This document shows positions 12,301 to 26,305 of a DNA stretch of 64,000 bases, in pieces. The notes under the pieces are model-generated. The model had not been told where the DNA came from. It saw only the letters and a program-made list of their open reading frames with translations, and did no database searches. The first letter of the stretch is position 1. Each line of letters begins with the position of its first letter. Where the stretch lies: positions 1 to 64,000 of the forward strand of contig JNDT01002265.1 in NCBI GenBank assembly GCA_000697055.1, read 5' to 3'. A program made the position numbers and the translations under genes. This DNA is from Saksenaea vasiformis B4078 (Eukaryota > Mucoromycota > Mucoromycetes > Mucorales > Saksenaeaceae).

Positions 12301-15048
12301 AAGAACTGGCGCAGATATTCGGCTCGCAAAGAATTCCTTGCTAAACAGCAATTTATCCTTCGCCTTCAGACAGGTAAGCATGCATCATTTATTGACAAAC
12401 AAATACTAATGAACCCGAGTAGTTGCTCGACGTCGTATTGCTCATCATAAATTCCTGGTTGCGAGAGAGACAAAGGCAGCTATCCAGATTCAAAGGGTGG
12501 CTAGAGGATGGCAAGCTTAACCAAAGTGTAACTTGTAAGACTTGGACTCATTGAATTTCTCTTTTCTTTAGGATGGCACGCAAATATTATCGCCAACAAT
12601 ATCAACTTGTGGTATATTTGCAGTCCTGTATCCGTCGCCGTAACGCCCGGAAGCAGCTTTTGGCTCTTAAGGCTGAAGCCGCTTCTGTCAACCATTTGAA
12701 AGAAGTATCATACAAACTTGAAAGCAAGGTCGTTGAGCTGACGCAAGCCATGACGACAGCAAGAGACGAGAAAGCAGCACTGGCCGAGAAAGCAAACAAA
12801 TTTGAGCAGCAAGTGCAAGTATTGACGGAGAAGAATGAAAAATCAGAGCAGAAGATGCGGGAATTGGAGGAGAAGTTGCGAGTACCCACCGTACCCGAGT
12901 CCAAGTGGGAAGCTCTTGTGGCCGAGAAAGATGCATTAAACAAAGAATACCAAGATGCTATGGCCAAGATAAAGGAGCAAAGCAAAGAGATTGAGAATCT
13001 TTCTGAACAGTTGGCAGCCAAGAGCGAGAGTCACAAGAAGCTGCAAGAGCTGCTCGAGGAAACCAAGGCTCAAGTCAGTCGAGCACAAGACGAGGAAACA
13101 GAGATGGCCGATCTCAAAAGCCAAATCTCTGCCCTCAAGGCACAGCTCTCGCAAGCACTCAATGCACCGAAGCAGAGGCAGCGATCTGCTTCGCAAGTTC
13201 GTGGTCTATCACCAGCTCCCATACGTAGCATGTCAACTTCTCCAGTAACGTCTATGGTTGCCGCGGATCTGAGCAGCACCGCAGCGGCAATGCGCAGCAA
13301 GTCTCCAACGGGTACATCCATCAACCGAAAAGTGCGTCGAAACAGCTCGTCTGATGTGACTACCAACAACCGCGTTAAGACCTCCATCGACAACATCCGA
13401 AAAGCAGAGATGCGTTTGAAGAATCCTCGACCAATCTCCATCGATCAGTACAGCACAATGTTGGGTGGAGGCAAAATCAATGAAAACACAGAGGAAGCGG
13501 TACGTCTTTCATCATTAGGCAAAAATAATTTGTTCATTGACTTGTCATTTTCTTCTAGATCGATAAACTGCTTCGTGAACAAGATAGCTTACAAGAAGAG
13601 ATCGTGGAAGGATTAGTTAGAGGGCTCAAGATACCACAACCGAACAACCGCAACCCATTATCAGAGAAGGAGATCCTCTTCCCATCCCATATCATCAGTT
13701 TGTGTGTTACCGGCATGTGGCAACTTGGGTACATCCAAGAATCCGAACGTTTGCTCTTCACGGTAATGGAAGCAATCCAAAAACAATGCTTGGTAAGATC
13801 AATCTCCTGCATGAATGGCAGCATAGCTAAAAAAAGATGAACAGAGTTTTTCAGGAGAGGAAGCCATGATTCCTTACGCTTTTTGGTTGAGCAATACCCA
13901 TGAGCTTCTATCGCTACTGTGCGCAACAGAACAATCGATGGAGCAAGAAATGCGTAGAAACAGTCTGAACGGACGACGACCTGTGGGCTGGCGTGAATTT
14001 GAGATGCTCGTATCAGATGTCAAATTCGAACTGCAGTGTCTGGAAGATAACTTGTTCCATGGATTAATGAAAGAGCTCAAGAAACAGTTTTCCAAGATGG
14101 TAGTTCCAGCCATAATTGAGAATCAGTCACTGCCAGGCTTTGTGGTCAGCGACCATGGCCTCTTCTTGAACCGTTTCCGAGCAAGCTACTACCAACCTGC
14201 TTTCACGATGGATCAACTTCTTACCTTCTTGAACAAGCTCCGAGAAACAGTGACTTGTTACTACATCGAAACGTCCGTATCAACGCAGATCTTTACTGAA
14301 CTATTGAAGCTTTTGGGTGTTTCTACTTTCAATGATCTGCTGATGAGAAAGAAGTTTTGTTCGTGGAAACGAGGTACGTTGCAGAAAGACAAACTAGATC
14401 ATACTAATATAGGGTTGTCGTTTTAGCGATGCAGATCCAGTACAATATCACACGAATCGAAGAATGGTGTAAAAATTATAACATCGCAGAAGGAGCGTTA
14501 CACGTCGAGCACTTGACCCAGTCAACCAAAATGCTGCAAATGAGAAAGGTAAGATACTCCGGAAAAAAGAAGGGTGAGCAACTTGCTAATGGATCTTTTT
14601 TTTTTAGGACACATTGGAAGATTTCGAAAATATATGCGAAGTTTGCTGGATATTGACACCTGGACAAATCCAAAAGTTAGTGTCGCAGTATCATGTGGCT
14701 GACTACGAGGTAAGCTATCATGGGCGATACGATGCTGCAGTGATTAATTTGTGTTCAAGAATCCTATCCCTCCTGAATTCATCAAAGCAGTGGCAGCTCA
14801 TGTGGGCGATGAAAACAAAAACGAAACGCTTCTACTACCTACCACACCGAACGATGACATTTCTACCGCCTTCGAGATCCCAATGCCGAGAGATTCGAGG
14901 GTCGAAAATTACCTTCCTGCTTGGGTAAGTATCTTGATGGATCATATATGCATCTATATTAACATCAAACTAGTTGAATCTGAAACGGTTGCGTCGATTG
15001 ACAATACTGCTGAAGACACAACAGGAAAAATTAGCAGCGGAGCAATAA
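9338..15048 (+). CDS. MYO2: Class V myosin heavy chain
   Basis: About 18 exons encode roughly 1,600 residues of an actin-based cargo motor. The start [20 protein letters not shown] matches the class V N-terminus. The motor follows: P-loop SGESGAGKT split by an intron after VVSGE, switch [11 protein letters not shown], switch II DIYGFE near 10930, the HYA.DV.Y segment near 11380, and relay/converter parts such as [10 protein letters not shown] and [13 protein letters not shown] motifs (about 12110-12640) bind calmodulin-type light chains, then comes a coiled coil (12680-13170). A Ser/Arg-rich linker precedes the DIL cargo-binding tail ([20 protein letters not shown] to ENYLPAW). The product should dimerise and carry vesicles, vacuoles or other cargo along actin cables toward growing tips. 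All ATPase motifs look intact. The symbol is that of the yeast class V homologue. Confidence 0.95.
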
Positions 15049-17599
15049 AGCAACCGTCTGTTTGTACCATATTTGTATACGCGATTGCTTAAAGGCGGGG
15101 TCATGACAACTTGGAGGTGGTGCTTTATTCCATCGCAGCTGTGAAAAAAAACCTTACTGACGTTCAGCCAAATAAAGCCAAAGCACAACCCAGTGGCCAG
15201 GTTGCTAGAGACGTTATACCTTGTTTATTCATAATGATAGGTCAAATAAACAGTAAATAATCAAAACCAATAGTAGCTCTGAGCATGAGATCATGAGTGC
15301 GATCTATTATTTTTCTAAAAATACCCAATGTACACAACTAATCTACTAGTGCTTCAGCTTCTACAGAAGTACCTCTCCTTCGCTATGGGAAAGAGCTAAC
15401 GGTGATGCGAAATGTTTATAAGCTAATATCAGTAGTAAAGCACTTTCATTTGGTACATTAGCTATAGGGAAAGAGAGTTTTCCAAAGTCGGCTTGACATT
15501 GGCATTATCAGCATGCCCACCAGGAAGGATTCATCAGCCAAGATGACCGACGAAAATGCGTTGAATGGGCGGTAACTGCAGCATTTTGGGAAGCTGGTTT
15601 ATAATAACGCGATTGCAGAAAATCGCCAAATTTGTTGCCGCATATGCACAACACATGCAGGTTTATGAAATACTTTTCCGAGCAATGGACAGATGGCAAT
15701 CAGATTGAACATCGACGTGCAGTGTTCCTACCCTAAGTCTTCGCAAGCATGAAGATAACAACTCTATGGAAAGCTGGTGCAGTCAAGGTTCAAACAGCAT
15801 ATCTGAAATAAAAAGAGACGCAAACGACGAGTAGATCGCTTAATTTCATGTTATTCTGTGATATACTGTTCGATCATAAAATGAATGCGATTCAATTGTT
15901 TGCGCATAGAAGCATTATCTATGACATCGAAGTAGAAAATTCCACCGTTATTTTATGTATTTGCAGAGATTTCAGCTGGCATCGTTTAGCATTTAAGCAT
16001 AAAGAACATATTTCAACAGACAATGACGGGTCACATCATTTCCATTGTCGGAGCACTCGTGTGCAGATCTTTTTTCTTTGGAATGGTGCGCAATTCCGCC
16101 GCAACCAATGACTTGTCTCTCAGTTAAAGTTAGTGAAGCGAATTGGCGCAACCACGTTTTACGGATAGACTCCGCCATGATGCAAGCGGCTACCGACCAT
16201 TGAGATCGGGTCCTTCTGGCAGATCCTTGTCAGTTTCACAGAAGCGTATAAGTGGTGGCAAATTCGAAATGGTACGTAGCTTAGCTTAAATTGTCTACTA
16301 CGTAAAGTCAAGGGCATTTAGCGATCAAATAATGGTGACCACTGGTTCTCAAGAACACTTTGGAATAGTTGTTTACATATTATACGATCGAACATAGTGG
16401 GCGTTATTTAGACGCTCCTAGAGAGAGAGAGACTGAAGCGATCTGATATTTAAGTACCTTAGCGTCGGGGTTGTCTCGCACTATCCGATAGAATTCAAAG
16501 ATTTCAAGGTCAAATAAGGACGTTCACGATCAAACATCACAGAGTGAAGTAGTTTGTGTATACATTTGACAAGAAATTGGAACCACTGCCGGTTGGGTTA
16601 TAAGCAATTGTGGACATTTTGCACATGACATCCCTTCTAAACTAGAAAGTTTCAATGCGTTTGTCAAACTTGCAGCTGAAGCAATGCCTAATAGGAATGG
16701 TGTAACTTCAACAAGGTAATGTTTGCCCCTGTGATTTCTAAAGTTATAAGCGATTCGCACTTTCTAACTTCTGTTTACAACTTATTGGTTGAAATTGTAT
16801 AGAATAGCAAGGCTTCCGCACGCTTTCTCCTAGGATAAATAAAAATTTGAGTAGATGATATCCCTACCTGTTTAGACACAGGTTTAGATAAAGATGAATA
16901 AGCTACAACCCTGGTGACTACCAAAATAACGATCCATTAGAGAAAATCACCATGAACGCCTTATGCATCCAATATTTTTAGACCCCAATCGAAAACAAGT
17001 CTTCCAAGAATATGACCCTTAAGTGCCGTCGAGGGAAATAAGAACAAGATGTTTTATAGATGAGGCACCGAGTCCTTTTTTTTTATTTTGTAAGAAAAAG
17101 CCAGGCAGTTGCATTGCTCCCTTCTTTGTGTTTCACACGATTGCCCCAGCAAAAAGGGCCACTTGCAGCTGGATTGATCTGCACAGACAACAAAGAGATA
17201 GTTGATACAGGGAGAGATGGGTCTCTCTTTTTTATCACTCCTTGATAGCGAAATTCTAAATTTGTGCATGTGAAGGCGCCACCTGGAGCAGAAGACAACT
17301 TGGACAGGCTGCACGCGATCGAATGGATACTCATGTCCATGGGTGTACAATGGAAACGTAGAAACGCGGATAGGTAAGGGTGTAATTTTTCTTGGGCAAC
17401 AATAGGGTACACAGTGAATTGACGGTATATGTATTCACGGACTCATTTTTCCCGTTTTTTCATTACACAAGAAGTTCAGTTTATAGCCTGTTCTCCTGTT
17501 CGCTTTCGTGCTCCTTTCCCTAATCTGTTTGTTCCCTTCCAACTATAAGGCAGAGCTTTTCTCATTTCTCTCTTTCTTCTTTCTGATCAAGCTCGGAAC
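15049..17599. other. 2.5-kb intergenic stretch between myosin and lipase genes
   Basis: A polyadenylation signal (AATAAA at 15171-15176) follows the myosin stop by about 125 bases. No further gene is supported; open frames are short and lack recognisable motifs. The final 130 bases before 17600 are rich in CT (TTTCTCTCTTTCTTC), typical of a fungal 5' leader. Confidence 0.45.
15171..15176 (+). terminator. Polyadenylation signal AATAAA after myosin V
   Basis: Canonical hexamer about 125 bases past the myosin V stop codon, on the same strand. Confidence 0.45.
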
Positions 17600-19689
17600 A
17601 TGCCCAACCCCACTGTTTCTTCGTCAGAATCGCTTCCCACGTCGGCACGCCTAGCTCGCTCCTTTAAAGGTGTGCGGCACCTGTGGACACCGCGCAATGC
17701 TCCACACACCACATCGTACGCGAAACAAACGGCGGCATCAGTGGCGATGACACTCACCACTGATTTTCGAGCCGTCCCTGAAACACAAGCGGTAACGCTC
17801 CTTCACCCCAACCTGGAATTCTTGCCTCACTGCGGACAGCTGGCCTGGAGCAGCGGCAAAGCGTTTGTACACTATGAGCCGAGCCGGTCTCACGTTGTGC
17901 TGGGCGCTAATCCGGATATGAAACAATCGAATACCCTGTGGCTGACGGTGGAGCAATACGCTTGGCTGATACAACAGTTGCAAGAAGAAAAGGGTGTCCA
18001 CGACGCTTTGAAGGCGACACGGAGTGCGACTTTTTCAACGTCCTCGACTGCTATCACCGCTTGGGGAGCCTTCGTCCGTCCCTTTTCTGCACCTTCCCCT
18101 GTATTGGGAGTCTTGAACGCGCAGCTCTCTTCTCGTACACTTACTCGTCGGTTTTCCCGCCTTCTTTATCGTGCAAAAAATCGATCGATACCGGAAATCT
18201 ACCGACAATGCATCTTCATGTTGCCTAAATCGTTACTATTACAAGCAGCTGTGCATATCCCCATGACAAAGCCACTCCCTCCTCTCGCATCCGCACCTGT
18301 TCCTCGACAAATTTTCAAAGAGCCTTTCCAGGCGCTGCCTACCGATTTACATAACAAACTGAGACGCTATGGTCGGCTGATAGCAAATACTGTCCACGAT
18401 ATTGCCCCTGAATCTGTCGATACGGGACACGCTTTTCGTAAATTAATTTGTCGGAAATGCCAGAATTCCCTTGGCCTAGAGACTGCCATTGTGTCATCAT
18501 CTTCTTTGTCGCCAACATCAGGTATATCTTGTGGATTATCCACCATCGCGGCGGATGAATCCCGAGAGATAGTCCCTGCCATTAAAATTACACAACCCGA
18601 AAGTTTCTCCGCCGAGAGCACAGGCGAAACGCGCGCAGTACCGACGTTTGCGCTTTCCTATCTCCAGAATATATGGAGTCCTGATTCATGCATCTCGGCT
18701 ACAGAAAACTATGAGCAACAAGGATCGACCGAATCCGACGACCATTCCGACGGATCGTCGCCGGTAGCCTCGTTCTCATTGGAGCAAAAAACGGACAAAC
18801 GCGGTTATATTGCTATCGATCATAAAAATGAGGAGATTATCCTCGTATTTCCGGGAGTTTCATCATCCAAATCTCTATTCGAAAACGCATCCTTTGTGCC
18901 TGCACCATGGTTGGACACCGAGACAGTCGATGACACTATACTGAATGAGGGCGGGCCGAGTCCACAACGACGGTCTATTTCAGCCACATTCAAACGGAAA
19001 TCATGGGCACGCACGTCGATACGGAACTCGAACATGCAGAATTCACAGTATCAGCAAGAAGATACCACTTTTTGGGTTTTAGATTGTGCGCTGGCCGCCT
19101 GGCGACGATGTGAATTAACTGTCGCGACGTTATTGATGCGAACGTGCCAAGCCGTACCTGCACATTATCGTGTGGTGATCATTGGACATTCCCTAGGTGG
19201 AGGTAGGCGTATAGGATAATATATTGTGGCAATGTAATAACCATAAATGTACAAATAGCGGTCGCTGCGTTGTGCGCATCCTCCTTGGTGTCCACTAAAC
19301 TCCTTGTCAATCGATCCATCACATTTTTTGCAGTACATTCGCCACGTGTAGGTAACCGTGCTTTTGTAGACCACCTCGAGAAAAAGGTGGAAACAATTCG
19401 AGTGATGCATCCTTCGGATTTGATGGCCCACCTTCCTCCGCGCACAGCTGGACTGTTTCATGTCGGTGCTACATGCGTTTTGATGCCCCCTTTTGAATCT
19501 TCACAACCACCTCAGGATATTTATCGCAATGGGATTGTACTTAAATCGGATGATCCTAGCAAAATTGAAGATACACTTGCGCATACATTTACATCAGCAT
19601 CGTTTGACATTTCAAAACATTACTGCATGTGGGATATTAATCTCAATCCGGATATATGTGTAGACCCAAAAGCATTGATAGTACCTTGA
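17600..19689 (+). CDS. Class 3 (Rhizomucor lipase-like) triacylglycerol/diacylglycerol lipase
   Basis: Two exons (17600-19202 and 19259-19689) encode about 678 residues. The catalytic half carries GYIAIDHKNEEIILVFPGV, the nucleophile elbow GHSLGGAVAALCASSL, FAVHSPRVGNRAF, HPSDLMAHLPP (the Asp region) and a final KHYCMWDINLNPDIC with the expected His. This is the Ser-Asp-His order of the class 3 lipase alpha/beta-hydrolase family. The intron falls inside the codon after GHSLGG. No signal peptide is obvious. The first 350 residues form a family-unlike N-terminal extension, and a Ser-rich insert separates early and late parts of the hydrolase domain. That layout suggests an intracellular, possibly membrane-associated lipase, not the short secreted type. 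Substrate is not determined by sequence. The start is the first ATG after a CT-rich leader. Confidence 0.88.
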
Positions 19690-21247
19690 TTAAAAAAAGA
19701 AAAAAGAAGAAAAGCACCCCTTCCAATACATGTAGCTCAATTTCATACCTGTAAATTACTCTTCACTTGTCATCATTATTATCCGTTCATTTTCATCCAT
19801 AATCATTTACACATAAAAGTTTCCCTTTGTTCTTTTTTTTTTTTAGCAGCAAGGTTAAAAACCTAATCAAGTAGGCACGGTGCCTCTCCTTGACCCTGTG
19901 CCTAACCTGTTCCATTTCGTCCTCCCCTTTTTTGTAACGTACAATGCACGTTTCATCAGTAGACTGTCGTCATTTATTTTATTCATCAACGAAGATATCG
20001 GCATGTAATGAAGATCGATTTGATTAGTATTTACATTGCGCACGTTCACAGTAATTATTTTGACAAATACCAATCAGGTAAAAATGCATCAGGTGTCAAT
20101 CTGGGGCTCAATCCCGTATAACTGTCCAATCCCGAGTTGATTTACCAGGATCCACATGCCTCATGATACATACGTAAACAAACGTTACGTGTCGCAACTG
20201 ACGTACGAAGATAAAAAAAGAAACCCACGATCCATGTATTGTGTTCACAGCAATGGCTGTTTTTTTTCTTATCACAACACGTATGCACCTTTTTTCTATT
20301 GCCAACAGTTTTCCCGCACATCCATTTAAAGACGTATGCCTCGTGCGTTCAATTCAGGCACTGCTTCATCCTGAGCCATAGAGACTTCGATAATTTTTGC
20401 TTGTAGTTTGTGTTAGGTTCGAGACAACTTCGTGCCTCCTCCTAATGAATTTTGCTCTGAGGAAATATGTACTATGTGTCTATAGGAGAACTATGTTCGT
20501 GGTAGATACAATCTTCTGTTATAGTTAGTATGCTAAGTACATGTTCCTATTTCTAAAATTTAGAAGTCATTGATGCATTATGATGTCCATTCGAGTATTT
20601 GCTATTGTCTTTGCTGTTGGTCATTTTGGAAAGAAGACTGTGATATGAAGTATTACACAGCTTCAAATATCCGGAGCTGTTTTATTAGATGACTTCAGAA
20701 TCTCAAAGCTTATCCATTTTGTTGGCTATTTTCACAATATCATTTGCAGATGACTGCAAGGTGATGTCAATGCATTTTACCCCGTACTATTCTATACAAG
20801 TAGTTGTGAAGTAAGAGTATCAAGAAGTTTACGGTTGGTGAGTGTCCATCACTAAATTCCTCAATTACACAAACGTTGGGAAAATATCAAGCTTCAATTT
20901 TGTTTCTGGCACCTGCACACCTTTTCCAGCCTGGTGATTAATTGTGCTTAAAACACGCCCATATGCATAGGAAAGATCGGGACAATGTGATGCGACATGT
21001 ATCAAGTGCGCCTGGACTGCTTCTCATGTGTCCGGGCAAAAAATCCCTGATCCCTGTCCGACCTTTTCCTAAAGAATTGGCCAATCGCCAGTTGTTTCTA
21101 AACGCCAAATTCGCTCGCCGCCGCCGCCGAGCCGTCCTATTCGTCAGCCCAAACGCCCGTGCAAAAACTTTGTAAAGCCGGCAAACTCTGTAGAGGTGCT
21201 CTGCCGACTCATCAACTTTGTATGCATATCTGCGATCAACTACGCGA
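19690..21247. other. Intergenic stretch between lipase and P5B ATPase genes
   Basis: I see no supported gene. Both flanking genes point right, so this holds the lipase 3' end and the P5B promoter. A 77-codon plus frame at 20942-21175 and its antisense partner have no recognisable features. A GCC/CCG-rich patch at about 21115-21132 is the only compositional oddity. Confidence 0.4.
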
Positions 21248-24200
21248 ATGTCGATTAATCCCTCGACTCGGTCAAGTGCAGCATACGGAGCCTCCTCCTT
21301 GGAACAAGATGGAGTTGTATCGCGGGATTTGTCTCCCACGGCTTCAAATAGTCCAGCACGACGAACGAAGCTGAGAAGGGATTCTGCTGCGCCGCTTATG
21401 TCTACGCCACCTAAAGGTCAAGAGAACCTAAACCGCCAGGATATTAGTCTGGCTGCTAGTCCGTTATACAGTGATTCTCCTCACACAAGTTCATCGAGGG
21501 TGGAACCCAGCGCGCATTCATTCCCGCATCGAGGGCATGCCGGGCTGCATAGACGACGGCGAAAGCAAGAAGACAACGAGGTCATGGAAAGTGATGAGGA
21601 AGACGATGCGACGGATGTAGAGCTTAATACGAGCGATGAGAATATGAGTGATACGAGTTCGAGCGATGATGAAAGCGTGCATAGCGACGACTTGGATAGG
21701 GCGAAAGATTCATTTATCCCAAGCAACGATAGTACAAGACGTACAGAAGTAAGAATCCAAGGATTCGGGGCGCATGGTGATCCATCTGGAGATCGATGGC
21801 GTCAAAAGTTATTGCTGGTTGAGGAGGATGTAGAAATTGTTGTAGAAGGCTACCGCTATGACCGTGTGCAACTGTTGGTCTACCGCCTACTTTGCTGCGT
21901 CTCTTTAGGGCTGGTATGGCTTGTTTGTAGGTGGATGCCTCAGTGGTGGATTCCATGGGTCGGAAGGAAAGCGCCACTCAAGGATGCCGAGTGGTTGGTA
22001 TTTATGGTGAGTTTTTACCGAGAGCATAACAGAAAAGCTACGTTGGCTAAGAATAATGATCGTTGTTATCATCAGAATCAATACAAAGAAAAAGAGATTG
22101 TTCGGCCATTGCGTGAGCTGTACAATGGTTCAATTGGCTCTATCTTTTCTGTGGAGCAGCTAAAAGAAGAACTGTCACAGTCTTCTCTCGATCCAAGCGA
22201 GCACCCAAGAGTCTTGGATGTCGAGGAAAAGCTGCAACATCTGACGTTGGTTGAATATCGCTACATGCGACTGGCATTCCATCCATACCTTCGCAAGTAT
22301 CTCATTGTAGGGTAAGCTTACTGTACGTGTACAAGTTAGCCAATTACAATAATGTGTGTAAGCTTCTGGAAAGACCACACCTGGACTTCTGTCAAGGGTC
22401 TTAAAACCGGCTTAACAACGAGAAAATACCATGAACGACTCGCGGTGTTTGGACCTAACCTGATCAATATCCGTGAGAAACCTATTACGAAACTATTGAC
22501 CGATGAGGTTTGGTGAACACTGCGCTATTCTTTTTTGCACGGACTAACGGGTTGCTGTATCGATCCCAAGGTTCTCAACCCGTTCTACGTCTTCCAAATT
22601 GGTAGTATTATCCTGTGGAGCATGGATGATTACTATTATTATGCATTCTGCATCTTCCTCATCAGCGCTGTCAGCATCACCACAACACTGGTCGAGACAA
22701 AGCAGGTACGTTTGGCCTGAATGAACGTTTATCGATAGCTGAGTCCGAAAAAAAAACGCAGACCATGCGACGTATGCGAGAAATGTCCCGGTTTGAGTGC
22801 AGCGTGCGTGTGTTCCGTAATGGCTCATGTAAATAGTGTGATGTAATTATCAGCGGGATCTGACACACGATTCTACAGGGCGTACAATAAGTTCCATTGA
22901 TTTGGTTTGCGGGGATCTTTTAGATATCGCTAACTTGCATACTGTTCCTTGCGATGCCATGTTGATCTCTGGAGACTGTATTCTCAACGAGTCGATGTTG
23001 ACTGGAGAATCTGTGCCTGTGTCGAAAGCGCCTATTACAGATGTCACACTTCGCAAAATGGATTTGTCGGCGCCGACCATTCCGGCTGAGATAACCAAGC
23101 ATTTCCTTTTCATGGGAACTAAAGTGGTGCGCGTGAGAAGCGGGGCAAATGTATCTGCCGCCAACGCGGTGGTTGTGAGAACAGGGTTTAATACAGCCAA
23201 GGGAGCACTGATCCGCAGCATGTTGTTTCCAAAACCGAATAACTTCAAATTTTATCGTGACTCGTTCCGATTTATCGGTGTGCTAGCCATCATTGGTAGG
23301 TGATGTCTTTTTTTGTAGGAAGAAGTGGTTCATGCCAAGCAAATGTAAACCTTTTTTAATTACCCGTAGCCGTGATTGGTTTTCTGCTGTCGTCGATCAA
23401 CTTTTTACGGCTGGGCATTGACAAGACGACGATGATTCTTCGGGCATTGGATCTTATCACGATCGTTGTTCCACCAGCACTGCCTGCAACGATGTCTATT
23501 GGAACAAGCTTTGCTACCAGTCGATTGAAGAAAATAGGCATTTTTTGCATATCCCCGCCCAGAGTTAACATTGGTGGAAAAATCGACTGCATGTGTTTTG
23601 ATAAGACCGGCACGCTAACCGAGGATGGGCTCGATATCCACGGGATCCGGGCCGTAGCGGTACAGGCCGACGGTCGTAGATTTTTTGAAGAAGAAACCCA
23701 GTCCTTGGCAGGCATGGATCCGAACGAAGAAAAAGAAAACTCAACCCTGGCGAAAGTATTCCGTACCATGACAACATGCCACTCTCTCAAAATAGTGAAC
23801 GGTGAACTCCTTGGTGACCCGCTTGACCTCAAGATGTTTGATTTTACTGGATGGGACCTGGAGGAGAGCAGCGGGGTTTCATCTGCAGGTCTAAAATCAC
23901 GAAGCGAGTTAGCTGTGTCACAAGCAAAGAAAAGCGCCAAGATGGGTATTATGCCCACTGTTGTTCGACCTCCTGGCGGTCCTCAGGACCTGTCACTGCA
24001 AATAGTTAGTTATCCCGTGTGTGACACACTAGTCATCAGAAACTTAATTTTTTTTTTACGCGGTTAGGATGGTACACACACACCTCCGATCGAGTACGGA
24101 ATTATTCACTCATTCGAGTTTGTGTCTTCATTGCGGCGAATGAGCGTTATTGTGCGACGCTTAGCAAATCCGAGTATGGAGGTTTTTGTCAAAGGTGCAC

Positions 24201-26305
24201 CAGAAGTGATGAAAGATATTTGCAGAGCAGATTCATGTAGGTAGCACGCGTGTAGGTTGGACAAATGTAAGTCTAATATCATGGTAGTGCCACTGGATTA
24301 CCAAGAGAGGCTATACTCGTACACACATCGTGGCTATCGGGTCATTGCATGTGCCTCTCGCCAACTTGATGGAATTAAATGGCATAAGCTCCATAAACTT
24401 AAGAGGTATATACAACAAGTTTTGTCAGACGCAAGTATTTCCTAATCGCATGTGGTAAAAAAAAACGCACAGACAGGATGTGGAATCGGACTTAACGTTT
24501 TTGGGGTTCATTGTATTTGAGAACAAATTGAAGCCGCGCACAATCCCTGCCATAACGACACTGCGCAACGCTAATATCCGACAGATAATGTGCACTGGTA
24601 ACGCAAGGTGCCACGCCGTCTATGATTGGCTAATATACCGGCTGTAGGGGATAATGTTTTGACTGCTGTCAGCGTATCGCGAGAATGCGGATTGGTTGAT
24701 CAGGCAGCCGAAATTTTTATTCCGAAGTTTCTTCGAGGTTCTTCAACTGACCCTGACTCACAGATCGTTTGGGAAAGTGTGTTACGTGAAGGTGATGAAC
24801 TCAATAGTAACACCTTGCAGGTAAAAAAAAAAAAAAAAAAGAAAAAAAAAGAGTTCATTTCCTTAACTGGCCATCTGACACCGATTTTCTAGCCTCAAGG
24901 AGGAGTGACAGCTTACTATGACCAACCTTACGGTGGCGAGATGAGATATTACCTGGCTGTCACGGGCGAGGCGTTTCGATGGATGGTTGACCATGCGCCT
25001 ACAGAGCTACTTCATCGTATGCTAGTGAAAGGAGCTATTTATGCTCGCATGTCACCGGACGAGAAACAAGAACTCGTGAACGAATTGCAAAACATTGGTT
25101 ACTGTGTAGGTTTCTGCGGAGATGGCGCGAACGATTGCGGAGCGCTTAAGGCCGGCGATATCGGAATTTCTCTGTCTGAAGCGGAGGCATCCGTAGCAGC
25201 ACCATTCACAAGCAACACCATGGACATCAATTGCGTTGTAGACGTGATAAGGTCAGAATTTACTGGCGGAAGTTGTTATTTTTATTTTTTACTGACAATT
25301 TCCCAGGGAGGGACGAGCGGCACTCGTAACGAGTTTTAGTTGCTTCAAGTATATGGCATTGTACAGCATCATCCAATTTACGTCTGTGACGTTATTGTAT
25401 TCGTTTGGAAGCAACCTGGGCGACTTTCAGTTCCTCTACATTGACCTGTTTCTAATTTTGCCTGTTGCCGTATACAGTAAGTTATACAGATATCTCGTGC
25501 TTGTTGACAAGTGAATGTGCAACAGTGGGGTACACGGGTGCATGGCCACAGCTTCATCGTAAACGACCGACCGCCAGTCTGGTGTCGAAAAAAGTGTTGA
25601 CATCGCTTATTGGTCAGATCATCATCAATTCCAGCGTTCAGTTGATCGCATATTGGCTTGTTCAGCGGCAAGAGTGGTACGTTGTTTTTTTTTTGGTTTA
25701 TGCAAATCAAATGTAAAGCTCGAGCTCTCACACAAAAAAAAAATTGGCAACACACACATACACACGCGACCTATACAGGTATGTTGAGCCGGTTTTCAAC
25801 CCCGATGGAGAAAACATTGAGTGCCACGAAAACACGGTTTTATTTTTGTTGTCGAGTTTCCAGTACATCTTGGTGGCGGTCGTTTTCAGCGTGGGACCTC
25901 CCTACAGACAACCATTATATACAAATGGTAAGACATATCATCATAGCAATGAAATCAATGATCTCATTATCGGAGTTCCCAGGGCGGTTCGTGTTTACTC
26001 TATCGATTCTGATCACGTTAACGGTTTGGTGTGTGATATATCCTACGGCTTTTATGATCGATCTACTCGAGTTGGAAATCATCCCATTTGATTTTCGGGT
26101 ATTTCTTTTGTGCCTTGCAGCAGGAAATTTCGCGATTAGCTTTTTATGCGAAAAATACTTATTTCTGCGGCTTGCGGGCTGGCTCTCACGAAGTGTGCGG
26201 AATGTGTGGACAGGACGGCGCAACGGGTATGCACCCGTAGGCAAGCAGAACCGCAAAATATACAAGCAGCTTATGGAGGAGATGGAGACTGTAGGGGGTG
26301 CATGA
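21248..26305 (+). CDS. YPK9: P5B-type transport ATPase (Ypk9/ATP13A2 group)
   Basis: A dozen or more exons encode roughly 1,400 residues. The N-terminal 200 are acidic and Ser-rich; then comes the P5B-typical segment [11 protein letters not shown] followed by hydrophobic helices. P-type landmarks appear in order: [12 protein letters not shown] (actuator loop, near 22990), [12 protein letters not shown] in the membrane (the P5B form; P5A has Glu here), phosphorylated Asp in [14 protein letters not shown] (near 23600), FVKGAPE, TGDNVLTA (completed across an intron at 24600-24650), and [14 protein letters not shown] (hinge, near 25110). Several C-terminal membrane spans follow, ending [13 protein letters not shown]. 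The family resides in vacuole/lysosome membranes; animal ATP13A2 exports polyamines, and yeast Ypk9 is linked to metal tolerance. All key residues look intact. The ATG at 21248 is preferred; another in frame lies at 21218. Confidence 0.93.
24822..24850 (+). repeat. Poly-A run inside a P5B intron
   Basis: Eighteen or so A followed, after one G, by nine more A directly behind the splice donor GT. It is a homopolymer within an intron, so it does not affect the protein. Confidence 0.8.
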
